Shown here: piece by piece, positions 36,012 to 45,006 of the stretch
Position numbering within the stretch: position 1 is the stretch's first letter
How the letters are laid out: every line of letters begins with the position of its first letter
From: Thalassospira xiamenensis M-5 = DSM 17429
GTDB taxonomy: Bacteria; Pseudomonadota; Alphaproteobacteria; Rhodospirillales; Thalassospiraceae
NCBI RefSeq assembly: GCF_000300235.2
Contig: NZ_CP004388.1
Coordinates: 415,501 to 479,500, forward strand
Direction of reading: 5' to 3'
DNA length: 64,000 bases
Position numbers and translations under genes: made by a program
The notes under the pieces: model-generated
Seen by the model: the letters and a program-made list of their open reading frames with translations, nothing else
The model's database searches: none
Told to the model about the DNA's origin: nothing

Positions 36012-36643
36012 CACCGGCCCAGATCATTGCCGCACTGAATGCGCCGCGTGATGATATTCTGCAGCGGCGTGGGGACCATGCGGTTGACTATCCGGGATCG
36101 AAATCACGCGCGCGCGAATTTGCCGAGGGGGAATTGATTGCGCGTCCGGCAGCGGTTCTTGTTCCGCTTGTACGTCGCGACGAAGGCCTGCATGTGATTT
36201 TGACGCGCCGCACCGATCATCTGAGCGATCATGCCGGTCAGATCAGTTTTCCCGGCGGTCGTCATGAAGACCATGACAATACGCTTGAGGAAACCGCCCT
36301 GCGAGAAACCGAGGAAGAAATTGGGCTGTCGCGCGCGCATATCGAACTGGTTGGTCGTCTGGACGATTATTACACTGTAACCGGATATCGGGTGACGCCG
36401 GTTGTTGGGCTGATCACACCGCCTTTCGACCTTGCACCCGATGCACATGAAGTGGCAGAAGTATTTGAAGTACCTTTGGAATTCATTGTTGAACCGCAAA
36501 ACCAGAAACTTCAGACCGTGACCTTCGAAGGGGCAAAGCGCCGCTATTTTGCCATCCCGTATCAGGAATATTACATCTGGGGGGCAACGGCCGGAATGCT
36601 GGTGAATTTCAGCGAGGTTCTTAAGGCTAGTACTGAACGGTAA
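36008..36643 (+). CDS. Nudix hydrolase, CoA pyrophosphatase type
   Basis: A 211-residue Nudix enzyme expected to cleave coenzyme A to phosphopantetheine and 3',5'-ADP. The CoA-specific motif (LTRRTDHLSDHAGQISFPGG) directly precedes a complete Nudix box GGRHEDHDN...ETALRETEEEIGL with all catalytic glutamates. Length and motif match NudL/PCD1-type proteins. It is translationally coupled to the DUF1285 gene and is followed by the DUF6111 gene after 19 bases. Confidence 0.88.
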   Translation: MTPAQIIAALNAPRDDILQRRGDHAVDYPGSKSRAREFAEGELIARPAAVLVPLVRRDEGLHVILTRRTDHLSDHAGQISFPGGRHEDHDNTLEETALRETEEEIGLSRAHIELVGRLDDYYTVTGYRVTPVVGLITPPFDLAPDAHEVAEVFEVPLEFIVEPQNQKLQTVTFEGAKRRYFAIPYQEYYIWGATAGMLVNFSEVLKASTER

Positions 36644-36662
36644 TGATTGGAGACTATCGGTA

Positions 36663-36950
36663 ATGCTGCGACAGATTATTCAGATTGCCATTCCCGTAAT
36701 CCTGCCGTTTCTTGTTTACGGTCTTTGGCTTAAATGGGCGCGGGCAAAGGCGATTCGAGAAGGGCATGATGTTATTCCGCCCTGGGACAAAGGGCCGTGG
36801 CTTTTGCTGCTTGGTATTGGTGTGGCGCTGGCGGCGGCAATCCTGATTGTAACGGCACTCGGGACTGGTGCATCACCTGATTCCATTTATCATCCGCCGG
36901 TATTAAAGGATGGTGTCGTTCAGCCAGGATTTTTCGAACCCAAGGAATAA
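36663..36950 (+). CDS. Small two-helix membrane protein (DUF6111-like)
   Basis: A 95-residue protein with two hydrophobic helices, IIQIAIPVILPFLVYGLWLK and LLLLGIGVALAAAILIVTAL, joined by a basic loop with DVIPPWDKGPW. The position between a Nudix CoA hydrolase and the CCA enzyme and the fold match the alphaproteobacterial DUF6111 family (assigned from memory). Function unknown. It lies 19 bases behind the Nudix gene and 52 bases before the CCA start. Confidence 0.7.
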   Translation: MLRQIIQIAIPVILPFLVYGLWLKWARAKAIREGHDVIPPWDKGPWLLLLGIGVALAAAILIVTALGTGASPDSIYHPPVLKDGVVQPGFFEPKE

Positions 36951-37002
36951 CCCGGAAAAAAGACATCCGCCTGCAAGGTTTCAGGCCAGCAAAGATTTAC
37001 CG

Positions 37003-38313
37003 ATGACCGAACTGACAGCAACCGGGCATCTGCAGCCCTACGGGGTGATGACGCATCCCGACACAGCACGTGTATTTGATGCGATTGCAGCACATGGTGG
37101 CACGGCCCGCTTTGTTGGCGGGATCGTACGCGATGCGCTTTTGAAACGTGATCTGATCGATGTGGATATCGCGTGCGACCTGAAACCGGAAGAAACCGTT
37201 ATTGCCCTTGAAAAGGCGGGGCTCAAAGTTATCCCCACCGGGCTTAAACACGGCACGGTGACGGCGATAACCGATGCATCGGCCTATGAAATCACGACGC
37301 TGCGCATTGATGTCACGACCGATGGCCGTCATGCAGAAGTCGCCTTTACTGATAGCTGGCTTGGCGATGCCAGACGTCGTGATTTTACATTCAATGCGCT
37401 TTATTGCGATCTGGACGGGACGATCTATGATCCGTTTGACGGTGAAACGGATTTGCGCGAAGGCCGGGTACGTTTCATCGGTATTGCCGAAGACCGGATT
37501 GAAGAAGACTACCTTCGTATTCTGCGATTTTTCCGGTTTCAGGCATGGTTTGGTCGACCACCACTTGACCCGATTGGTGCGGAAGCATGCCGCAAGGGGG
37601 CGCAAGGGCTTCGGGATATTTCACCCGAACGTATTCGCGATGAGATGTTTAAATTGCTGCGTTCACGCAGCCCGGCAGCCACGATTAAGGAAATGATCGG
37701 CTTTAATGTGTTGCCGGTTATCTTGCCGGATTTGGTAGATACACCGCGACTTCGCATGATGGAATGGCTTGATAGTACGGCTCTTGCCGATTCTGCAATC
37801 AAGCCCGATCCATTGCGTCGTCTGGCGGCCTTGTACCGTGCGCCGGAAAATGCGAATGATGATTTGCAGGCGGCAGCCGAATTTGGCAGGGCATTGCGAT
37901 TGTCCAACGACGAAGCCGACCGTTTCGCGGCAATGATTTCCAATGCCAATCTTATCAGTGCCGATTTGTCCGAGGATACAATCCGACGTGATCTTTATCG
38001 CATCGGGCCGGATGCCTTTCGCGATGCGGTTTTGATTGCCTGGGCGGCGCGTGCGGCGATCCCGCCACGGGCCAGCAGTGCCGAAAACCGCGATTGGCAG
38101 GCTTTGTTGCAGGCGGCAACAGACTGGGTCAATGTTAAAATGCCAATTCAGGGGCGGGATCTTCTCGCAGCGGGTCTTGTGACCGCCGGGCCGACAATGG
38201 GCTGGTTGTTGGAGATGGCGGAAGAATACTGGATTGCAAATGCCTTTGCGCCCGGTCGCGAGGAACTGATGAATTATTTGGCGGCACAGAATGCCGCAAA
38301 GTTGCAGGAGTAA
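37003..38313 (+). CDS. cca: CCA tRNA nucleotidyltransferase
   Basis: A 436-residue class II nucleotidyltransferase that adds or repairs the 3' CCA of tRNAs. FVGGIVRDALL and the metal-binding DVDIACD are near residues 35-58, followed by RIDVTTDGRHAEV and RRDFTFNALYCD, then EDYLRILRFFRF of the neck. The open frame runs 31 codons further upstream through the DUF6111 stop, but ATG at 37003 fits the usual length. The ribosome site is weak, so coupling to upstream translation is possible. Whether it adds all of CCA or only part cannot be told. Confidence 0.92.
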   Translation: MTELTATGHLQPYGVMTHPDTARVFDAIAAHGGTARFVGGIVRDALLKRDLIDVDIACDLKPEETVIALEKAGLKVIPTGLKHGTVTAITDASAYEITTLRIDVTTDGRHAEVAFTDSWLGDARRRDFTFNALYCDLDGTIYDPFDGETDLREGRVRFIGIAEDRIEEDYLRILRFFRFQAWFGRPPLDPIGAEACRKGAQGLRDISPERIRDEMFKLLRSRSPAATIKEMIGFNVLPVILPDLVDTPRLRMMEWLDSTALADSAIKPDPLRRLAALYRAPENANDDLQAAAEFGRALRLSNDEADRFAAMISNANLISADLSEDTIRRDLYRIGPDAFRDAVLIAWAARAAIPPRASSAENRDWQALLQAATDWVNVKMPIQGRDLLAAGLVTAGPTMGWLLEMAEEYWIANAFAPGREELMNYLAAQNAAKLQE

Positions 38314-38315
38314 TC

Positions 38316-38960
38316 ATGGCCGAAGGCGTTACAGGTCATCGCATTTGCTGTTTTGGGGACAGTCTGGTCAATGGCGTGCGCGACGGGGATAAAGGCGGTT
38401 GGCCAATACGGCTAGGCCGCCGGTTGCTGGACGAGGCCAAGCGCGAAACGACGATCTATAATCTGGGCATTCGTGCCGAAACCAGCGAGGGCTTGAAAGC
38501 TCGTTGGAAGTTTGAGGCCGAACTTCGCATGGTGCCGGAATTCCCGACGGTTTTGATGTTCAGTTTTGGTGTGAATGATGCCAACCATGCCGAAGACCGT
38601 GGCGAGGAAACCACAATGCGGGTTTCCCCCGCCAAATCGGCGGCAAATGCAGCAGAGATCATAGGCGAGGCATCCAAATTGGCACCGACCTTGTGGATCG
38701 GACCGCAGGCAGTCATTGACGGCGGCAAGTCCAGTAAGGAAATCAACGAACGCCTTGAAGGGCTAAACCAGATATATGCCGAAACGGCGCGGGGTTTTGA
38801 CGTGCCTTATCTTGATCTGCATGCAACGACGCTCGCCGATCAGGATTGGCAGCGCGCGCTTCGTCGTGGGGATGGCTATCACCCGGACCGGGCCGGTTAT
38901 GACCGGATTGCCGAACTGATCTGGAACTGGGATGGGTGGAAACGTACCCTTGGGCTTTAA
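38316..38960 (+). CDS. SGNH/GDSL family hydrolase
   Basis: A 214-residue hydrolase with all four SGNH blocks: CFGDSLVNG (catalytic Ser), NLGIRAETS (Gly), FGVNDAN (Asn) and DGYHPDRAGY (Asp and His). No signal peptide, so it is cytoplasmic. Substrate is unknown; family members cleave esters, acyl groups or thioesters. It starts three bases after the CCA stop, so it belongs to the same transcript. The convergent small gene ends 25 bases past it, without a recognisable terminator between. Confidence 0.85.
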   Translation: MAEGVTGHRICCFGDSLVNGVRDGDKGGWPIRLGRRLLDEAKRETTIYNLGIRAETSEGLKARWKFEAELRMVPEFPTVLMFSFGVNDANHAEDRGEETTMRVSPAKSAANAAEIIGEASKLAPTLWIGPQAVIDGGKSSKEINERLEGLNQIYAETARGFDVPYLDLHATTLADQDWQRALRRGDGYHPDRAGYDRIAELIWNWDGWKRTLGL

Positions 38961-38984
38961 GGCCGGGTTATCGTTGCTGTCAGG

Positions 38985-39326
38985 TTAGACGTAGAAATCA
39001 ACAAGACTGCCACGGTTGTTGGTACCGCTGGCGAAGGTGTGACTGGACTTCCCGTTGGCCCCGTAGCTGTTGGCGGCATCATCGGCCTGATTATTTTCAA
39101 GTGTCAGTGCTGTCTGGCCATCCTGAAACCGGCGTTCATTGCGTGCTGTTTCCGCCGCACGCTGAACGCGTTCGATTTCTTCGTCAGAAAGCTGGATCGA
39201 GTTTGCGACCTGCTCGACGGATTGCTTCTGTTCCTGCTGCGTCTGGGATGCACGTGGCGATACCGGACTTGCCGGGCGGACCGGAATCGGCGGCAGAATT
39301 TCAGAAGTGCTGGTAACGCTGACCAT
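38985..39326 (-). CDS. Small protein with DFYV carboxyl end
   Basis: A 113-residue protein of unknown function. The N-terminal third is Pro/Ser/Thr-rich, the middle (about 40-75) is a charged helix (QLSDEEIERVQRAAETARN), and the end is Asn/Ser/Gly-rich. It closes with NRGSLVDFYV, matching the end of the small protein at 16912 (GRGQVIDIYA). No signal peptide. The start is uncertain: ATG at 39326 or TTG at 39368, neither with a clear ribosome site. It lies between convergent SGNH hydrolase and the EAL-CBS-GGDEF gene. Confidence 0.55.
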   Translation of the reverse strand: MVSVTSTSEILPPIPVRPASPVSPRASQTQQEQKQSVEQVANSIQLSDEEIERVQRAAETARNERRFQDGQTALTLENNQADDAANSYGANGKSSHTFASGTNNRGSLVDFYV

Positions 39327-39451
39327 GATGGCAGGACGGCTCGCTACATTTGTTATGACGGGCGGCAAAACAGGTGTGCTGCATTTTCCGGATTTTAGCG
39401 TCAGTGATTTTAAAGAAAAGCGTTATTTGCAACGATAACGCGTATCGCCTG

Positions 39452-41296
39452 TTATCCGGGTTCCTGTATCATCGGCGCGATATTGTCCGGCGCGTCATAA
39501 TGGCCTGCGGCAAAGCGGGTCACGCTATTTTTGGCAATCGTTTTGAGTTTCGCGGCCTCGATCGAGATATGGTCAAGCGTAATGTCTGTGCGTTCCGGCG
39601 GGATACGTACCAATGCCGCACTAACCGTCATCAAAGGAAATTCGCTGCTTTCACCGTTGCGCCCCTTGCCAATCAGGTAACCCTGATCGCGGGTTTGGGC
39701 GTCATAGAAGCTTTTGATCTGTTCATCGAACATGGATTGGGCACGTTGAACCGCACTTACGGCATCCTCGAAGTCAATTGACTGGACATAGGCAAAGAAA
39801 TCATCGCCGCCTATGTGACCAACAAACCAGTCATTCTGGCTTAGCGCTTTGCCCAATATATCCTTGAAAAGCAGTATGGCGCGATCACCTTGCCGGAAAC
39901 CGTAAAGGTCGTTGAAGGGTTTGAAATTGTCGAAATCAAAGTAAACGGCAAAGCGACGGCGGCGCGGTTTGGCAAGTGCGTTTGCCGCATAGCGATAAAT
40001 CGCACTGTTTCCCGGAAGACGGGTCAGCGGATTTTCATCGCGTGCATTTAGCGTATTGCGTTCATTAACCGCGCGCAGCAGCGCACTTTGATCAAGCACG
40101 CCAAGGTAAACCCCCTTTTCAGTCAGGATCACACCATCAAGCGAGTTTGCCGCGACAAAGGTTTCAAGCAGTTCTGACAGACTGGTATTGATATCGGCAA
40201 TCGGGCAGCGGCGCAAAAAACGGCTGATATTTGTGCGGTTGGCCGGGTTTTGCAAAAGCTCGCGACCAAATGGCGTGTATATGAAAGCCTTGAAATCTGA
40301 ATCCCGGATCACGCCAAGCGGTTCGCCCTGCCTGTTGATAACCGGTGCAATGGCGATGTCGGTATTTTTCTGGAAATAGGACAGGATTTCCACCGGATTG
40401 ATGTTGTTTTCGATCGGTGGCGTCTCGAGCAAATAGGACCGCAAAACATCGCCGTCGCGTTCTACCCCGCGCCGGTTTTCTATCGCAACCCCGGAAATGG
40501 CAGGGACGATATCTGTACGTTCCGGCAGGTCGACCGATGGCCGTGCAATGAAAAATCCCTGCACCAGATCGCATCCGATCCGTCGACAGCACAAAAACTC
40601 TTCGCGGGTTTCAACGCCTTCGGCCACGACCTGTGCGGCAATCATATGCGCGAAAGCCGTGATTTGGGATACAAACAGTTCCTTGCGCCGGTCGCGATCA
40701 ATCCCGTCGATAAAGAACCGGTCAATCTTGATGATGTCTGGTTCGCATTCGTAAAGCGCGCGAAGCTGGGCAAAGCCGCTGCCATAGTCGTCGATCGCAA
40801 CCTTGAAACCCTGACTGCGATATCGCGTCAGAATATCCTGAAGGTATTGGGCGTTGCTGATGTCGTGACGTTCTGAAATTTCAAGAAAGATGGTGTCGCG
40901 TTCAAGACCGGCTTTACGCAGCAATTCGGCGGTGCGGCCCGGCTGATAATCCGGGGTACGGACAACACGACTGTCAAAATTGTAAAACAGTTTCAATCGG
41001 CGTGCTTCGGGCAGGCGGGCAAACTTTGCAATCGCCTTTTCGCGCAACATCATGTCAACGCCGTGCAGATTGCCGGTTTCCCACGCCGTATCGAAAAGGG
41101 ATTGGATCGAGTCAAAGCCGCTGTCTTCCCAGCGTCGCAAAAGCGCTTCGTAGCCAAATATGTGGCCGGTATGCGGGTTGACGATCGGTTGAAAGGCAAA
41201 GTCGACTTTTTCGACGATCTGCTTCCAGTTGCGAAGGCGGAGTGCCGAGCCGGCAGCTCTGTCCGCGGTCAGTTCATCCTCCGCATCAAATGCCAA
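39452..41296 (-). CDS. EAL-CBS-GGDEF cyclic-di-GMP protein
   Basis: A 614-residue cytoplasmic protein with domains in the order EAL (about 30-250), paired CBS (about 285-420) and GGDEF (about 430-590). The EAL residues look intact: YEALLR, YNFD, LEISER, DDYGSG, IKID and VAEGVET, so phosphodiesterase activity is likely. The GGDEF motif is GGDDF, with aspartate replacing the usual glutamate, and no RxxD site is at the normal spacing, so cyclase activity is doubtful. CBS pairs bind adenosyl compounds and may gate the enzyme. Start is TTG behind GGGGAA. It is monocistronic. Confidence 0.88.
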   Translation of the reverse strand: MAFDAEDELTADRAAGSALRLRNWKQIVEKVDFAFQPIVNPHTGHIFGYEALLRRWEDSGFDSIQSLFDTAWETGNLHGVDMMLREKAIAKFARLPEARRLKLFYNFDSRVVRTPDYQPGRTAELLRKAGLERDTIFLEISERHDISNAQYLQDILTRYRSQGFKVAIDDYGSGFAQLRALYECEPDIIKIDRFFIDGIDRDRRKELFVSQITAFAHMIAAQVVAEGVETREEFLCCRRIGCDLVQGFFIARPSVDLPERTDIVPAISGVAIENRRGVERDGDVLRSYLLETPPIENNINPVEILSYFQKNTDIAIAPVINRQGEPLGVIRDSDFKAFIYTPFGRELLQNPANRTNISRFLRRCPIADINTSLSELLETFVAANSLDGVILTEKGVYLGVLDQSALLRAVNERNTLNARDENPLTRLPGNSAIYRYAANALAKPRRRRFAVYFDFDNFKPFNDLYGFRQGDRAILLFKDILGKALSQNDWFVGHIGGDDFFAYVQSIDFEDAVSAVQRAQSMFDEQIKSFYDAQTRDQGYLIGKGRNGESSEFPLMTVSAALVRIPPERTDITLDHISIEAAKLKTIAKNSVTRFAAGHYDAPDNIAPMIQEPG

Positions 41297-41509
41297 GGCT
41301 ATTCCCCGATCTTGAAAAATTTACTGAATCCTCTGAACGGCAGGAGCATCAAGGTACATGCAAAGCTCCTAACGCAGGATCGGCAACAACCTGATGACAG
41401 TACAGTTACGAATATATGACATCCGCAGAAAACCGACACTTTTCACAGCATTTGGTCGAGGTTTCTTATACAGAGAGCTAGACAAATTTTGTGATTCCGG
41501 CGGGAGACG

Positions 41510-42448
41510 TCAGCCACGTTGCAGTTGAGCAAGTGGATGGTGTTCCTGCACAAGGCCGCGTAAACGCGATTCGAGGACGTGGGTATAGATTTGTGTCGTT
41601 GAAATATCCGAATGGCCCAGCATCTGTTGCAGGCTGCGCAAATCAGCCCCGTTTGCCAGAAGGTGGCTGGCAAAGGAATGACGCAAGACGTGCGGGGAAA
41701 CCCGTGACGGGGCAATTCCGGCTTCGGCGGCAAGGTCCTTGACCATATTGAGGAACATCTGGCGCGTCAGATGACCCGATTTGCCGCGCGACGGAAACAG
41801 ATAGGGTGATTGGCCGGGCTGGTTTGCCTTGGTGACCGGAATAAACGATGCCCGGACTTCAAGATAATCCCTTAAGGCATCACGGGCAGGATCGGACAGC
41901 GGAACGAGCCGCTCCTTGTTTCCCTTGCCCCGAACGATCAGCATTTGCGGGTCACGCGCCGCAGCGGCAAAAGGCAGTTCAACCAGTTCGGAGACGCGCA
42001 TGCCAGTGGCATACATCAGTTCTACCATCGCCAGAAGGCGTTTGCCCTTGATGCCGTCATGATTGGTGGCGGTGACAATCAGTCGATCAATTTCATCAAT
42101 GGTCAGGAATTTTGGCAATGTATTGCCCTGCCTGGGGCTGTCGATATGGGCAGATGGATCGTCATTGCGATATCCATCGGCATAAAGGAATTTGTGGAGC
42201 TGCCGGACGGCGGAAAGCCGACGGGCCTGGGTTCGCGGGGCCAAACCGGCATCGCCAAGCGATGCCATATATTTCCGGACATGGATGTCCTGCGCACCGA
42301 TCAGGTCCGATTTTTGCGTTTTCAGACTTGCAACATAATCTTCCAGATCACGGCGATACGCGTCGAGCGTATGAATGCTTGCCCCACGTTCTGCTGCCAT
42401 CATTTCCAGAAAGGCCGCGACAAGATTGCTATTAAGCGGTTGTGCCAC
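41510..42448 (-). CDS. xerD: Site-specific tyrosine recombinase XerD
   Basis: A 312-residue recombinase for chromosome dimer resolution at dif with XerC. The catalytic set is complete: R151 (TGMRVSEL), K175 (RGKGNKER), H253 and R256 (SPHVLRHSF), H279 (LGHSD) and nucleophile Y288 (TQIYTHV). The N-terminal SAM-like DNA-clamp domain is present. Length and neighbours (aroK nearby) favour XerD over XerC or a phage integrase. Start is GTG. It lies 12 bases behind the large exported protein gene, so they are co-transcribed. FtsK and dif are not in the window. Confidence 0.9.
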   Translation of the reverse strand: MAQPLNSNLVAAFLEMMAAERGASIHTLDAYRRDLEDYVASLKTQKSDLIGAQDIHVRKYMASLGDAGLAPRTQARRLSAVRQLHKFLYADGYRNDDPSAHIDSPRQGNTLPKFLTIDEIDRLIVTATNHDGIKGKRLLAMVELMYATGMRVSELVELPFAAAARDPQMLIVRGKGNKERLVPLSDPARDALRDYLEVRASFIPVTKANQPGQSPYLFPSRGKSGHLTRQMFLNMVKDLAAEAGIAPSRVSPHVLRHSFASHLLANGADLRSLQQMLGHSDISTTQIYTHVLESRLRGLVQEHHPLAQLQRG

Positions 42449-42460
42449 GATATCTGTCCG

Positions 42461-44470
42461 TTATTGGCTTCGAGCCATCAGGATTTCGACGGCAAGACGG
42501 CGTGCCTCGCGGTTAAGCCCGATATGGTTGAGTGCGGCAACCGCGTCCGAAAGATCCTTTGGATCACCGTTGGGAACCCCTGCAACCTGCTGCGCATGAA
42601 TGGCAAGGGCGACGGTTTTGCCGCGCTGCATATTCATTGCTGCGGTTTCCAGATGATGGTTGACTGCCGTGCTTACGGTTTGGCGTTCATCAAGATAGGG
42701 CGCGGTCAAAAGCGCATCCCAAAGTGCAATCGGGACTTCAATGCCAAAGCCGTCAAATAGGCTAAAGATCAGTTCTGAATCACGTTTTGCCTGAATCTGA
42801 TCGCCGCGGGCGGCGTCCATTTCCTGCCATTCGGTCATACGGGCGCGGTGTTTGGCCTGTGCGTCGTTCATCGGTGCAGAAGTTTTGGCTGGTGGCGTAA
42901 GAGTTACAGCACCGCCCAGTCCATAACGGACAGGCGTTGTTGCCCCATCGTCGGGCAGATTAACCGTGACACTACCATTCGACCCGTCGGCCATTTCGGT
43001 GGCGGTTGGTGTTCCGGTATCTTCAAGTCCGGCAAGTGCCAGAACCGGATAAAGAAGGATCAGACGGGATTCGATATCGTTGCCCGGATTGGAACTGTTT
43101 TTGGCGGTTTGCAGCCAACCGGACGCACGTTCCATATTGTTTGCTGCAATCGAGGATTTTAGCGCATCAATCGCAAACCACGAAAAATCACTATTCACCG
43201 GGATATCGGTCAGCAGATCGGACGTCAGGCGTGATACCTGAACGAAATCGCCATTGATGATTGCAGATTCATAAAGGGCAGCGAGGATTTCCGCACGGAC
43301 TGCTGCAACGTCACTTTTGGCGGCCGCCTGATACAGTTTGGCATATTGGCGGGCCTGCACCCCTTCGGGGGCATCGTCAAGCGCATTGGTTATCGCATCT
43401 GCGTCAAAAGAGACGTCGCTATAAATCTTGCGCAACTGTGCGGCTTCGATCAGGCCAAGTTTTTCAGCTTTGCGGGCGGCTTCAAGGCGCACATCGGTCG
43501 ACGTTGCACGCGCATTGATCATGCCCAGAATGGCGGCGGCATTACCGGTTTCAAGCTGATTGGTCGGAATGCTTTGCTTGGCGATTTCAAGAAGCGCAAT
43601 ATCGATCGGGCGCAACGTGTTCAGCGAGTTCAGAATGTCTTGCGACGGGGCCGATCCATTCCGGATGGCAGATACCAGACCAAAGAAGGTTTTGTCGGTT
43701 TCGCCTTCCATTTCGCGGACCAGATCTGTCGAAAACGATGCCGATGTCCGGTCATTGGCATGAAGTGCGCACATGACAGCGGCTTTGAGCCAGAAAATAT
43801 CGTCGAAGCTGTTGCTGTAACCATCGATTGCCGCACAGGCATCATCAAGTTTTCCGGCAATCATCAAAGCATTCACTTCGGCCTGTGCCAGCAGCGAGCC
43901 CCGTGCCCCTTGTGGTGTGGCACGGACCAGATCAATCGCACCGTCCAGTTCACCCATATTGATCAGCTTGGCAGCACGCGTTTCAAGCATGCTGATTTCC
44001 TTGTGGTCATCGGGAACGGCCGCGATGCTTAACAACAGGCGACGTGCAAGGTCGCGGCCCGTATGCGTTGCGGGCATTGCCGGAATATCTGTCAGAAGAC
44101 GTGCCGCCGTTTCCCGGCTTGTGCCGTTCCACATATCGGCACCAAATCCTCCACGTTCACGTCCCAGTGTGCCAACGGCCTCAGCATCAACAGCTTGCAA
44201 AGTAACCGTCTGGACCGCGTCGGGGTCGCTTGGGAATGTATCTGGTAGTGTGCCGGTACCCTGACCAAAATTGCTGTTTTGGCCCGAATTGCCGCCTGTT
44301 GCAGGGGCGGTCGCATCCGGTTGCGAATTTGCGTTCTGTTCTGCTTCCTGTTTCAAAAACAGTGGAACCGGTGCCTGCGCGTTGGCAAAAGCCATGGGCA
44401 AGGTGATTCCTGTCCCTGCCATCATTGTGACGAAACAGGATTGCATCAGCAGGCGAGAACGCAAGCGCAT
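42461..44470 (-). CDS. Large exported repeat-like helical protein of unknown function
   Basis: A 669-residue protein. Residues 1-34 are a signal peptide (MRLRSRLLMQ, then a hydrophobic core, cleavage after ANA or nearby). A Gln/Asn/Gly/Pro-rich linker follows (about 45-85), then a long alpha-helical region rich in Ala, Leu and Asp suggesting tetratricopeptide-like helical repeats. A second Thr/Gly/Pro-rich linker lies near 505-545. No catalytic motif. ATG at 44470 is two bases from the stop of a 45-residue gene, so they are coupled. Located between aroK and xerD; I do not recognise a characterised family. Confidence 0.65.
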   Translation of the reverse strand: MRLRSRLLMQSCFVTMMAGTGITLPMAFANAQAPVPLFLKQEAEQNANSQPDATAPATGGNSGQNSNFGQGTGTLPDTFPSDPDAVQTVTLQAVDAEAVGTLGRERGGFGADMWNGTSRETAARLLTDIPAMPATHTGRDLARRLLLSIAAVPDDHKEISMLETRAAKLINMGELDGAIDLVRATPQGARGSLLAQAEVNALMIAGKLDDACAAIDGYSNSFDDIFWLKAAVMCALHANDRTSASFSTDLVREMEGETDKTFFGLVSAIRNGSAPSQDILNSLNTLRPIDIALLEIAKQSIPTNQLETGNAAAILGMINARATSTDVRLEAARKAEKLGLIEAAQLRKIYSDVSFDADAITNALDDAPEGVQARQYAKLYQAAAKSDVAAVRAEILAALYESAIINGDFVQVSRLTSDLLTDIPVNSDFSWFAIDALKSSIAANNMERASGWLQTAKNSSNPGNDIESRLILLYPVLALAGLEDTGTPTATEMADGSNGSVTVNLPDDGATTPVRYGLGGAVTLTPPAKTSAPMNDAQAKHRARMTEWQEMDAARGDQIQAKRDSELIFSLFDGFGIEVPIALWDALLTAPYLDERQTVSTAVNHHLETAAMNMQRGKTVALAIHAQQVAGVPNGDPKDLSDAVAALNHIGLNREARRLAVEILMARSQ

Positions 44471-44471
44471 G

Positions 44472-44609
44472 TCAGTTGAACCTCGAATTCGGGATGGTTT
44501 CTTCCATCTGGGTCGTTGGCGATGGAATATCCCAAGTGACCAAAAATGTTGCGCCACCAGCGATGACGGCAATGATCAGCAATAAAATGAGACGCGAAAT
44601 TATCTTCAT
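44472..44609 (-). CDS. 45-residue single-helix membrane peptide
   Basis: A short open frame with ATG at 44609 and TGA at 44472, only one base before the next gene's ATG. The peptide has a basic start (MKIISR), a hydrophobic helix (LILLLIIAVIAGGATFLVTW) and a short acidic, Pro-rich tail DIPSPTTQMEETIP facing the periplasm. GGAT precedes the ATG. The tight coupling to the exported protein and regular codon use suggest a real gene, probably a membrane partner of the large protein. I recall similar short proteins with a W-D-I-P motif in related bacteria, but could not check. Confidence 0.6.
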   Translation of the reverse strand: MKIISRLILLLIIAVIAGGATFLVTWDIPSPTTQMEETIPNSRFN

Positions 44610-45006
44610 GGTTATCCAGACTTCGGTGCGTTGGTTCTATATGCGCAAAGATCAGTATGCGGGGCCCGGTAAAAGATGCAAGACAGAGCCGAACCGCTTT
44701 GGCCCAAAGCCATGAATTCAGCCTGTGATTTCTCCAACCCCGTTCCCCGAACCTTTTCCCTGACATTCCAATTCGGCGATATAAAGGCAGTTTAGGGTCC
44801 GGGTCCTCACAGAGGGTTAACGCGATGGCCAAAAGTTTTCAGCGGGTGCGCAAATCTCGCTACGTATCGGAATTGCTCAGATCCCTTGTGTAGCGAAGGA
44901 ATTTGTCGGTGAACAGCGCGGTTTGCTTGCGTTCAGGCCGCAGCTGGCCTAAAGAAATGGGTAAATTGTGTGATAACCGGATTAAAGACAGGACTGCAAA
45001 CCGATC
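44610..45006. other. Divergent intergenic region before aroK
   Basis: A 397-base gap between the minus-strand 45-residue gene and aroK. It should hold both promoters, though no convincing -35/-10 pair stands out. A 22-codon frame (44825-44893) with GAGGG before its ATG is the only coding candidate. No tRNA or strong hairpin is visible. Confidence 0.5.
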
